Source of the DNA: Nitrospiraceae bacterium
Lineage (GTDB): Bacteria; Nitrospirota; Nitrospiria; Nitrospirales; UBA8639
Direction of reading: 5' to 3'
DNA: 7,067 bases
Assembly (NCBI GenBank): GCA_003523945.1
Contig: DOFS01000017.1
Span: 3,150 to 10,216 of the forward strand
Made by a program: the position numbers and the translations under genes. Shown here piece by piece: positions 1 through 6,040 of the stretch. The notes below the pieces were generated by a model. That model ran no database searches. It saw only the letters and a list, made by a program, of their open reading frames with translations, and was not told where the DNA came from. Each line of letters opens with the position of its first letter. Position 1 is the first letter of the stretch.

Positions 1-273
1 CATACGGTGGATGGTATTTTACTGGATCTCCATATGCCCATTATGGATGGGCGGACCATGCTGGATGAATTGCGATGGTTGGGCCATCAGGTGCCGGTAC
101 TGATGATGTCCGGTGACGCAGATGAACGTGTCCTTCGGCAACTGTTGCAGGAAGGCGCTCAAGGATTTTTTGTGAAACCGTTTCATCTTGACTCTCTCAA
201 GCAAACCTGTCGCAAGATTATCCACAAGACGCAAGTTGAAGCACAGTCCTCCTCTCATTTTCCTGTCGCATGA
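1..273 (+). CDS. Receiver-domain response regulator, 3' end (partial)
   Basis: The reading frame is open from the first base, so the gene begins upstream of the window; about 90 residues are visible. They form the second half of a CheY-like receiver domain. The phospho-acceptor Asp lies in LLDLHMP (codon 25-27), the switch Ser in MMSGDADE (codon 109-111) and the conserved Lys in FVKPF (codon 175-177). After the last receiver helix only a short tail remains (KTQVEAQSSSHFPVA), so there is no C-terminal output domain. The missing N-terminus could carry another domain, but a stand-alone receiver of about 120-140 residues is most likely. It resembles the receiver encoded at 5632-5997 (DGILLDLHMP against DGVLLDLYMP), suggesting paralogues. 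Role: phosphorylated by an unseen or neighbouring kinase and acting through protein-protein contact; the partner is unknown. Confidence 0.9.
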   Translation, partial: HTVDGILLDLHMPIMDGRTMLDELRWLGHQVPVLMMSGDADERVLRQLLQEGAQGFFVKPFHLDSLKQTCRKIIHKTQVEAQSSSHFPVA

Positions 274-360
274 TCGCCGTGCAGATTGCTAAGGGCCAAG
301 CTCATGGATCTCCCGGGGAAGCATAATGCCTAGTCCATAGAGGGGGACTGAATCCAGGTT

Positions 361-383
361 AGGCAGGTTTCATATGAATGCCT
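361..383. repeat. Imperfect inverted repeat between convergent genes
   Basis: AGGCA (361-365) and TGCCT (379-383) are complementary and enclose the perfect palindrome TTCATATGAA (369-378), with GGT left as a bulge. The element sits in the 130-base gap between the receiver gene ending at 273 and the oxygenase ending at 404, where a shared terminator would be expected. No clear T-tract follows on either strand, so a terminator call is weak. The rest of the gap (274-403) shows nothing else supportable. Confidence 0.25.
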
Positions 384-403
384 TTCAGCAAGTCCGACAG
401 CTC

Positions 404-1525
404 TCATAAGGCAATCCCTTCCCGACTCAACAAGGCCCTCAGGCTTTGGATCACCGGAAACACCTCCTGGTTCCGGTCAGCACCTTGCCGATCAAAGGCT
501 TTTTGTTCTTCCTCAACAATCCAGCGATCCTGGGCAAAGATTCCATCGGTAAACCAGACGATAAACGGCCATAAGAGGTGGATGAGTCCGGGAAATGAAG
601 GTTTCCGGATCATCATCAATCCAAAGGTGTGATTAATTCGTTGCGTACGATCAACCGGAACATACACATTCCACAGATTTAACGCAGGGTCAATACTCCC
701 CGCTGTCCAAAACTGGAGCGTTTGATACGGATAGTTTGTGCAGATGGTCATGAGATCATGCTTTGGGCCATCTGCCGATTGTTTGGTCCTCCCTAGAATG
801 AGTTTTTCTCCGAGCGGTTGTGCGCCTTTAATCCGGGAAAAGGTGTAGTCAACTTCCACGGCATGCGTCCATTCTCGAAGTTCCAAAAAGACTGTTCGGA
901 TTCCGCCCATCAGGCGACGATGCAAAAACTGATGGTTCATGTCCATGAGGTTCTCATGCATGAATGAGTAATGGCAGTCCACCTGACGGTCAAGATATCG
1001 GGTCTTATATTGCGGGTTGCCTGCTAAACACACGTTCGGAAACTCAACCTCTTCAAGTTCACTCACCGGCCCCGGAAACACAAATACCAGCCCATAGGCT
1101 TCCCGACAGGGATAACTCTTGACCCCTGTGGGCCGTGGTTCGGTCTTCTCCAGATACGGAACACCCATACATCGTCCGGTTTGGTCAAATGTCCAGGAAT
1201 GATACGCACACTGAACATGCTCTCCGTGGACCACCCCACAATGAAGTGGGACCTGTCGATGGGCGCATCGGTCCTCAAGTGCATAGACGCGTCCGGTTTC
1301 GGTTCTGACCAGGACGATGGGATCTCCGGCAAAGAAGACCCCAAGCATCCTCCCCTTTTTCAGATCTCTGGAGCGTGCGAGGGGATACCAATAGTTTGGG
1401 TGAATACCCGTTTTTCTCAAGTCAGATGTGGGAGGCAATTGCCCTGACCGGGAGGCAGGGCCGTCTAGGTGAAAGGCTGGGTCTCTATCCTTCTGTCTGT
1501 CTATGTGTATTTGAGATTGCTCCAT
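404..1525 (-). CDS. Rieske [2Fe-2S] non-heme iron oxygenase, alpha-subunit type
   Basis: A 373-residue protein with the two-part layout of Rieske oxygenases of the PaO/VanA type. The N-terminal Rieske domain (about 43-150) has the cluster ligands C87-x-H89 and C106-x2-H109 (CAHRQVPLHC, CAYHSW). The C-terminal catalytic domain has N192, bridging D195, iron ligands H198 and H202, and a probable third ligand D333 in AQDRWIVEEEQ. Members use O2 and electrons from a ferredoxin or reductase to hydroxylate or demethylate a substrate; no reductase is in the window and the substrate cannot be named. The two His ligands are separated by three residues rather than the usual four or five. A hydrophobic stretch at 311-330 could be a membrane-associating helix. 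On the minus strand GGGAG lies nine bases before the ATG, supporting this start. It is divergent from the kinase gene and is probably expressed independently. The family call is firm; the function is unknown. Confidence 0.93.
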   Translation of the reverse strand: MEQSQIHIDRQKDRDPAFHLDGPASRSGQLPPTSDLRKTGIHPNYWYPLARSRDLKKGRMLGVFFAGDPIVLVRTETGRVYALEDRCAHRQVPLHCGVVHGEHVQCAYHSWTFDQTGRCMGVPYLEKTEPRPTGVKSYPCREAYGLVFVFPGPVSELEEVEFPNVCLAGNPQYKTRYLDRQVDCHYSFMHENLMDMNHQFLHRRLMGGIRTVFLELREWTHAVEVDYTFSRIKGAQPLGEKLILGRTKQSADGPKHDLMTICTNYPYQTLQFWTAGSIDPALNLWNVYVPVDRTQRINHTFGLMMIRKPSFPGLIHLLWPFIVWFTDGIFAQDRWIVEEEQKAFDRQGADRNQEVFPVIQSLRALLSREGIAL

Positions 1526-1944
1526 TATGAAGTTCTCCCAACGAGTGAATAAGAGTGAAGGGAATCTCCTGAGAATATTCAGCGGGATATCAAAAGACCT
1601 GTAATCGGGTGAGGTGTTTGGCTGCCATCACGCGAGATGAGGATAGAGAGGGTAGGGACTCAAATGATTCGTACCTGGGTCCCAGTATAGATCGTATAAT
1701 CGAAAATATCGAGTGGGCGAACCTTTTTCAACAATCGGCTTCCCAGCAGACACCTGCAGGAGAGGGAGGGGACATGCCGGCTTGAACGAGTGGAAAGGGA
1801 ACATGAAAACGGGGTGTCTGTACGAATACCCCCCAAGGTCATTGATTATGAAAAATACTGATTGGTTTAAGGTATGATAAAAAACATTTCTTTAAAGATT
1901 GTGATCGTCGTGATTAAGCGGCCACGGCCGACGTCAGAGGATGG
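1526..1944. other. Divergent intergenic region, no convincing gene
   Basis: This 419-base stretch separates the oxygenase (leftward) from the histidine kinase (rightward). It contains a plausible sigma-70-like promoter for the oxygenase (1703-1731) and an A+T-rich segment around 1840-1900 with a TATGAT hexamer (1873-1878). That hexamer could be a -10 element for the kinase, although no good -35 lies at the right distance. Short frames here lack ribosome-binding sites and recognisable protein features. No sigma-54 -24/-12 signature was seen. Confidence 0.5.
1703..1731 (-). promoter_or_regulatory. Candidate sigma-70-type promoter for the Rieske oxygenase
   Basis: Read on the minus strand, TTGAAA (1731-1726) is followed after exactly 17 bases by TATTTT (1708-1703). 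This is close to a consensus -35/-10 pair with ideal spacing. Transcription would start near 1696 and leave a leader of about 170 bases before the oxygenase ATG. This is pattern recognition only; the genus may use a different consensus. Confidence 0.4.
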
Positions 1945-3924
1945 ATGGTATTGAAGCCTTTTAAACGTTCATGGTTAGGAAAATCTTCAATCGGACGGGC
2001 CTTATTGGCTCTCACTACGGTGTTTATTTTAACTTTGTTCGGCATCCTGCTCTATACGATCATCACTATTCAAAATCAAAAACTCGACGGTGTGACGGTG
2101 GATTTGGCCGGACGACAGCGGATGTTGAATCAACGACTTATGAATGAAATTCTATTGACTTCACAGGGAATTCCTGCCGATTACCGTTTCACTCAAAGAA
2201 TCTTGGACCAAACACTGGATGCGTTACTCGTCGGCGGACCGGCTGTGATGAATCCGGAAAGTGGTGAAACGGTGGCCCTTCCCCCCGCCCCGACCCGGGA
2301 AATCCTGGAATCATTAGGTGAGCAAAAGACACTTATGGCCGAATTCATGCAACGGGCTGATACCTTTTTGAAAACCCAATTCGATCATCCCCGGTATTCT
2401 TCGGAATTAGAGGGCCTTCTGGCTTTGAATGCGCGGGTAAATGAGGTGGCCAACCATGCGGTGAAGTTATTCACCAGGCATTCCCAAGAGAAGATCTCAA
2501 CAATGATCGTCTGGGAGTCTCTGATCGGCCTTCTGGCGGGATTTTTCGGAGTCCTCATGACGAGACAGGTCAAACTGGCAAACCGGGAATTGGAACATGA
2601 AATTGATGAACGCACCAGGATAGAAAAGGCTTTGCGCTATCGAATCGAAATTGAAAATCTGATGACGAATCTTTCAACCCAATTCATTAATCTTGGGCCA
2701 AAAAATTTGGATACCGAGATTGATCGGGCATTAGAAGCTATTGGCACCTTCGGAGGTGTGGATAGAAGTTACGTGTTTTTGTTCCAGGACAACGGAACAA
2801 TTTTTAGTAATACCCATGAATGGTGCCGGCCGGGTATTGAGTCCCAACAATCACGGCTCCAGGGATTTCCAATCAAAGAAATACCCTGGTTTGCAGAACG
2901 CCTTACCTCTTCTCCGTTTTTTCAAATCCCCAGCGTGGAAAATCTTCCACCTGAGGCGAGCACCGAAAAGCGGGAATTTCAAGCGCAGCAAATACAATCC
3001 CTGGTGATTGTCCCCATGGTGTGGCAGGGAACCATGTACGGCTTTCTCGGGTTCGATTCGGTGAAGCAAAAAAAGACCTGGTCGGTTGAAGACATTCGAC
3101 TCCTTCAAATGGCTGGAGAAATTTTCGTCAATGGATTTGAACGGAAACGGGTAGAAGAAAATTTGAGAAAAAGTGAAGCCGCCAAAGTTGAGGCCTTTCG
3201 TCAAAGTGATGCTCTTAAAACCGCCCTACTGTCCTTGGTTTCCCACGAATTACGGACTCCACTCACGGCCATCAAGATCTCGGTATCCGGATTAATCGAG
3301 CTTTCCCGGGAGGACGCATCCATGGTCCAGAAGGAATTTCTTCAGGGGATCAATCAGGAAATCGATTTTTTAAATGGATTGGTGAATAATCTTCTGGACA
3401 TGTCACGGGTTGAAGCGGGAACCCTGGTTCCCCATCGTGAATGGCATTTATTGGAAGACCTGGTCGAAGGGGCGATCAGACGGGTGGAATCCGCATTGGA
3501 AGGTCGGTCTCTACAACTCAATCTCGGGGAGGAAATCTCTCCCATTTTTGTGGATGGAATGGAAATTCAGCAGGTTCTGATCAATCTGTTGGACAATGCC
3601 ATCAAATATTCTCCCGCAGGATCCGTGATTCGCATTGTTGGTCGAATGACACCAAAGCAGTTGGAGGTGAGTGTTTCCAATGAAGGAGAAGGGATCCCGC
3701 AAGACGAGTTATCAAATGTTTTTCAGAGATTTTACCGGTTGAAAGGACCGCAGACACGACTGATTCGTGGCACCGGTCTCGGATTAGCGATTTGTAAAGG
3801 GATGGTCGAAGCCCATGGTGGTCGAATTTGGGCCGAATCTCAGAATCGAGTTGTGACGATTAGTTTCACAGTGCCGACCCCTGATGCCCCCCCTATGATA
3901 ACGATTGACCAGGAAGAGGAGTAA
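1945..3924 (+). CDS. Membrane sensor histidine kinase, PilJ/NarX-like + GAF + HisKA + HATPase_c
   Basis: A 659-residue sensor kinase. Domains in order: membrane helix about 18-42; periplasmic helical bundle 43-186 that opens with the PilJ-type motif DLAGRQRMLNQR (53-64); second membrane helix about 188-206; coiled linker; GAF domain about 235-400; HisKA with phospho-acceptor H434 (SHELRTPL); HATPase_c with N551 (LLDNAIKYS), NEGEGIP (579-585), FQRFYRL and the G2 loop GTGLGL (609-614). The PilJ domain is related to the nitrate/nitrite-sensing bundle of NarX, and R59 and R64 align with the NarX P-box arginines, so a nitrogen-oxide anion is a possible ligand (inference). The usual DxGxG Asp is N579. 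The ATG at 1945 has AGAGG only four bases upstream; a TTG at 1951 would be better spaced and cannot be excluded. Eleven bases separate its stop from the next start, so it forms an operon with the regulator at 3936, its likely partner. Confidence 0.94.
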   Translation: MVLKPFKRSWLGKSSIGRALLALTTVFILTLFGILLYTIITIQNQKLDGVTVDLAGRQRMLNQRLMNEILLTSQGIPADYRFTQRILDQTLDALLVGGPAVMNPESGETVALPPAPTREILESLGEQKTLMAEFMQRADTFLKTQFDHPRYSSELEGLLALNARVNEVANHAVKLFTRHSQEKISTMIVWESLIGLLAGFFGVLMTRQVKLANRELEHEIDERTRIEKALRYRIEIENLMTNLSTQFINLGPKNLDTEIDRALEAIGTFGGVDRSYVFLFQDNGTIFSNTHEWCRPGIESQQSRLQGFPIKEIPWFAERLTSSPFFQIPSVENLPPEASTEKREFQAQQIQSLVIVPMVWQGTMYGFLGFDSVKQKKTWSVEDIRLLQMAGEIFVNGFERKRVEENLRKSEAAKVEAFRQSDALKTALLSLVSHELRTPLTAIKISVSGLIELSREDASMVQKEFLQGINQEIDFLNGLVNNLLDMSRVEAGTLVPHREWHLLEDLVEGAIRRVESALEGRSLQLNLGEEISPIFVDGMEIQQVLINLLDNAIKYSPAGSVIRIVGRMTPKQLEVSVSNEGEGIPQDELSNVFQRFYRLKGPQTRLIRGTGLGLAICKGMVEAHGGRIWAESQNRVVTISFTVPTPDAPPMITIDQEEE

Positions 3925-3935
3925 GGCGTCTAACC

Positions 3936-4649
3936 ATGGCCCATGGATCACGAATTTTAGCTGTTGATGATGAGCGGCAAATATGTCGTTCATTGCAGGT
4001 CAATCTTGAGGCAAAAGGTTTTGAAGTCCTAACGGCGGAAACCGGAGAGGAGGCCCTCCAAATTATGAGCCACCGCCTCCCCGACCTGGCCCTCGTGGAT
4101 TTGCTCCTTCCCGGAATGGATGGAATCGAACTGACCCGCCAAATACGTGAAACCTACCAAATTCCGATTATTGTTCTTTCCGCGATTGGGGAAGAAACCA
4201 AAAAAATTGAAGCCCTTGAAGTCGGGGCCGATGACTATGTCACCAAACCGTTCAGTATGGAAGAACTGACGGCGAGAATCCGCTCGGTCTTGCGCCGTAC
4301 TTCTTCCATATATGGTACCGATCCCGTGTTCACATTTGGAAATTTACAGGTCGACTTTGAGAGTCGTAACGTCTGCATTCGAGAAAGGGCCGTAAAGTTA
4401 ACCCCGACGGAATATGATCTGCTGAAGTACCTCATTCAGAATTCCGGAAAAGTTTTGACGCATGGAACCATTCTTCGGGCTATTTGGGGTGCGGGGTATA
4501 GCGAGCAGGCTCAGTATCTACGGGTCTTTATTGGAAACTTAAGGAAAAAATTGGAAAAAAACACGGCACGTCCTCAGTATATTCTTACCGATCCCGGAGT
4601 CGGCTATCGATTTGCCACCGATTTTGTGGAAGATGAGGAAGATTCTTGA
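3936..4649 (+). CDS. OmpR-family DNA-binding response regulator, KdpE-like
   Basis: A 237-residue two-domain regulator, the normal length for the family. The receiver domain (5-118) has acidic pair D11/D12, phospho-acceptor D55 (LVDLLLPGMDG), switch S82 and K104 (YVTKPF). The C-terminal winged helix (about 130-228) contains LTPTEYDLLKYL, then GKVLTHGTIL, WGAGYSEQAQYLRVFIGNLRK in part, and the closing wing DPGVGYRF, all very KdpE-like. Phosphorylated dimers of this family bind paired direct repeats spaced about one helical turn apart. AAGG ends nine bases before the ATG. It lies directly after the kinase gene and is almost certainly its cognate regulator. The kinase is not a KdpD (no KdpD/Usp N-terminal domains or four-helix membrane block) and no kdpFABC genes are in the window, so the symbol kdpE would mislead. 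Targets are unknown; the 11-bp repeats before the cupredoxin gene are a candidate site. Confidence 0.95.
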   Translation: MAHGSRILAVDDERQICRSLQVNLEAKGFEVLTAETGEEALQIMSHRLPDLALVDLLLPGMDGIELTRQIRETYQIPIIVLSAIGEETKKIEALEVGADDYVTKPFSMEELTARIRSVLRRTSSIYGTDPVFTFGNLQVDFESRNVCIRERAVKLTPTEYDLLKYLIQNSGKVLTHGTILRAIWGAGYSEQAQYLRVFIGNLRKKLEKNTARPQYILTDPGVGYRFATDFVEDEEDS

Positions 4650-4683
4650 ATACGCGTTTTCATGTGAGGTGTTCTCCATGAGT

Positions 4684-4749
4684 CATTGTCTCTTGCCTTT
4701 CCATTTTCTGTAATCCCTCCTTTCCTTTTTATTCCTCTTGTAACTCTCC
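4684..4749 (+). terminator. Pyrimidine-rich, G-poor tract; possible Rho-dependent termination region
   Basis: The 66 bases contain about 33 T, 22 C, 7 A and 4 G, roughly 83% pyrimidine. They begin 34 bases after the stop of the regulator gene. C-rich, G-poor, unstructured RNA is the known character of Rho loading sites, and no intrinsic hairpin plus T-tract was found after the regulator. The role is inferred from composition and position only. Confidence 0.3.
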
Positions 4750-4950
4750 AGGCTACCTTTGCCTGACTTTCTTCGGCATGAGGCCCTGGTTTTCAGGCCA
4801 CAACAAATGCTCACCCTGACCGAATCCATGGTCTGTTTCCTGGGATGTGTTGTCGATATTGACACTATCCGTTCTTCATCAATTCAGGGAATTCTTTTCT
4901 GCCTGACACCTTGGTGGGTCTATGCAGGAGTCAGAAAGTGGCGCCATCGG

Positions 4951-5005
4951 GAATCTTTATGAAATCTTTATTTGAACGGGTCGCAAATCAAATAGAATCT
5001 TTATG
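4951..5005 (+). repeat. Three 11-bp direct repeats in helical phase
   Basis: GAATCTTTATG occurs perfectly at 4951-4961 and 4995-5005, and a variant AAATCTTTATT abuts the first copy at 4962-4972. The core AATCTTTAT starts at 4952, 4963 and 4996, offsets of 11 and 33 bases, so all three lie on the same face of the helix. Such phased direct repeats are typical binding sites of OmpR-family regulators; one is encoded just upstream. Regulatory function is inferred. Confidence 0.5.
4969..4998 (+). promoter_or_regulatory. Candidate promoter with overlapping operator-like dyad for the cupredoxin operon
   Basis: A possible -35 TTGAAC (4972-4977) and -10 TAGAAT (4993-4998) are separated by 15 bases, which is short. 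Overlying them is a perfect dyad, TATTTGA (4969-4975), 12-base spacer, TCAAATA (4988-4994). A regulator bound to the dyad would contact both promoter elements. The leader to the cupredoxin ATG would be about 70 bases. Short spacing could mean dependence on an activator, but the promoter call itself is tentative. Confidence 0.3.
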
Positions 5006-5075
5006 GGTTGGGAGACTACCATTTGAATGAAATCAAACAACCGGCCCGAAACAGTGAAGGACGGGAGGTCAGCTT

Positions 5076-5537
5076 ATGAAAAATTTAAATCGGACAACAT
5101 CCTCCACCACTCTTCATGTGATAGGAATTTCCCTTTTATTCCTGTCGTTCTGTAGTTTTGGATGGGCTTCTACGCAGTCTTCAGGTGTGAATGTCTCGGT
5201 GAACGTCTCAATGGACTATTGGGCCCCCTATTATAGGCCGGCTCTGGCCATCGTCCCTGATGGAGTTTCTATTCATGTTGTGAATCCTACTTCTTCACCC
5301 CACAGCTTAACGCACGATGGTTGTCGAGCAGATGGACCTTGCGCATTTGACACGGGTGCCGTTCAACCGGGACAGGAATTCACCATTCCTTCACTCCCTC
5401 CTGGACGCTATTCCTATTATTGTGTGCTTCATCCCATCATGAGGGGCGAAATTATCGTCGTTTCCCGAAACACGGTGTTGAGTCAAAGTGCGACTCACCA
5501 TCAATGGCCGGGTAGTCACCAGCAGGACATTCAGTAA
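5076..5537 (+). CDS. Secreted type 1 copper protein (cupredoxin, plastocyanin/amicyanin-like)
   Basis: A 153-residue precursor. Residues 1-31 form a Sec signal peptide with a hydrophobic core around 15-29 and likely cleavage after WA31, giving a periplasmic protein of about 122 residues. The cupredoxin fold follows, with blue-copper ligands H76 (SPHSLTH) and C116-x2-H119-x2-M122 (YYCVLHPIM). The C-x2-H-x2-M spacing is that of amicyanin rather than plastocyanin. Such proteins shuttle single electrons between redox partners or hold copper; the partner is not in the window. An insertion near the copper site contains two further cysteines, C83 and C89, that could form a disulfide. The tail after 137 is His/Gln-rich and looks disordered. 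GGGAGG (5063-5068) lies seven bases before the ATG. C26 is not a lipobox cysteine because Phe precedes it. It is likely the first gene of an operon with the two receiver proteins that follow. Confidence 0.92.
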   Translation: MKNLNRTTSSTTLHVIGISLLFLSFCSFGWASTQSSGVNVSVNVSMDYWAPYYRPALAIVPDGVSIHVVNPTSSPHSLTHDGCRADGPCAFDTGAVQPGQEFTIPSLPPGRYSYYCVLHPIMRGEIIVVSRNTVLSQSATHHQWPGSHQQDIQ

Positions 5538-5555
5538 CAAAGTCTGATTGGGATC

Positions 5556-5582
5556 TTGATTTTTCATGCAGCCTTTTATACA
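5556..5582 (+). promoter_or_regulatory. Weak internal promoter candidate before the receiver gene
   Basis: TTGATT (5556-5561) and TATACA (5577-5582) are separated by 15 bases in the gap after the cupredoxin stop. If used, transcription would begin near 5589, which excludes the upstream ATG at 5566 and fits the receiver start at 5632. Spacing is short and the evidence weak. Confidence 0.2.
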
Positions 5583-5631
5583 GCCGGTCAAACGTTTTAG
5601 ATGGGGCGATTTCTCCATGTGTTACGTACCG

Positions 5632-5997
5632 ATGAAAAGCCAAAAATGCATTCTCATTGTTGACGATGATGCGGACGTCCTCTTATTCCTGGGGGATCGA
5701 CTGAATGCCCTGGGGTATGAGGTTCTCACCGCTTCCAATGGGAAGGAGGGGGCTGACGCCCTTCAAGATCAAATCGTCGACGGCGTATTACTCGACTTAT
5801 ATATGCCGGTCATGGGGGGGCTCCTGTTGCTGGAACAATTGGCCCAGTCCTCTGCCATCCCGCCGGTGATCATCATGTCGGCCCCTGAACACCGATCGGA
5901 ACTGCAGTTAGGCATTGTTAAGGGGGCAAAGGACTTTCTATTCAAACCGATTGCTCCGGACGAATTGACCAATAAATGTAAGCGACTCTTTCACTAG
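5632..5997 (+). CDS. Stand-alone receiver-domain response regulator (CheY-like)
   Basis: A 121-residue protein made only of a receiver domain: acidic pair D11/D12 (ILIVDDDADV), phospho-acceptor D55 (LLDLYMPVMGG), switch S83 (IIMSAPEH) and K105 (FLFKPIAPDEL). There is no output domain, so it would act by protein contact or as an intermediate in a phosphorelay. The frame is open further upstream, with ATGs at 5566 and 5617. I chose 5632 because the domain begins right after it and the 22 extra residues are Trp/Phe/Cys/Arg-rich and unlike the family. The weakness is that no clear ribosome-binding site precedes 5632, while GGGAT lies 11 bases before 5566. It sits between the cupredoxin (94-base gap) and the globin-receiver gene (43-base gap), all co-directional. 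The nearest relative in the window is the truncated receiver at 1-273. Confidence 0.88.
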   Translation: MKSQKCILIVDDDADVLLFLGDRLNALGYEVLTASNGKEGADALQDQIVDGVLLDLYMPVMGGLLLLEQLAQSSAIPPVIIMSAPEHRSELQLGIVKGAKDFLFKPIAPDELTNKCKRLFH

Positions 5998-6009
5998 AGC
6001 TGTGGAGGT

Positions 6010-6035
6010 AGGAGGAAATCTTCTCCTCGGAAAGG
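6010..6035 (+). promoter_or_regulatory. Leader hairpin and ribosome-binding site of the globin-receiver gene
   Basis: Bases 6010-6016 (AGGAGGA) pair with 6021-6027 (TTCTCCT) as a 7-bp stem containing one G-T wobble, closed by a four-base loop. The stem hides a strong Shine-Dalgarno-like GGAGG that has no start codon at a useful distance. The likely working site, AAAGG (6031-6035), comes just after the hairpin and five bases before the ATG at 6041. This may be a translational control or ribosome-standby element. Confidence 0.35.
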
Positions 6036-6040
6036 TAACG

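Larger units (their letters stand above)
4650..5075. other. Intergenic region before the cupredoxin gene
   Basis: This 426-base stretch has no convincing gene. It holds, in order, the pyrimidine-rich tract (4684-4749), a weak bulged hairpin (4782-4799) with no T-tract, the 11-bp direct repeats (4951-5005), a dyad (4969-4994) over a possible promoter, and the cupredoxin ribosome-binding site (5063-5068). A 67-codon frame at 4759-4962 lacks a ribosome-binding site and resembles nothing recognisable. Confidence 0.5.

Noticed and set aside
378..632. Plus-strand 84-codon frame opposite the oxygenase
   Set aside because: Antisense shadow of a well-supported gene with no ribosome-binding site or domain.
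1660..1842. 60-codon minus-strand frame in the divergent intergenic region
   Set aside because: Low-complexity Ser/Arg/Leu composition, no clear start signal, and it overlaps the promoter-like elements of the oxygenase.
1874..1954. 26-codon frame (MIKNISLKIVIVV...) overlapping the start of the kinase, resembling a leader peptide
   Set aside because: AAGG ends one base before the ATG, too close to work, and the frame has no supporting feature; kept only as a possibility for translational coupling.
4782..4799. Hairpin GGCC(C)TG...CAGGCC as an intrinsic terminator
   Set aside because: Bulged six-pair stem with no T-tract on either strand.
4759..4962. 67-codon open frame between the regulator and the cupredoxin
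   Set aside because: No ribosome-binding site before the ATG, no recognisable domain, and its end overlaps the first copy of the 11-bp repeat; most likely chance.
5151..5160. Lipoprotein signal in the cupredoxin (Cys26 after LSF)
   Set aside because: A lipobox needs a small residue before the Cys; Phe is there, while a standard cleavage site after WA31 fits.
5566..5631. Upstream ATG adding 22 residues to the stand-alone receiver
   Set aside because: The extension is unlike receiver N-termini and a weak promoter candidate lies across it; it cannot be fully excluded because GGGAT lies 11 bases before it.
6002..6040. GTG start for the globin-receiver giving 13 more residues
   Set aside because: The extra codons are made from the purine-rich leader and hairpin, and ATG 6041 has AAAGG at proper spacing.
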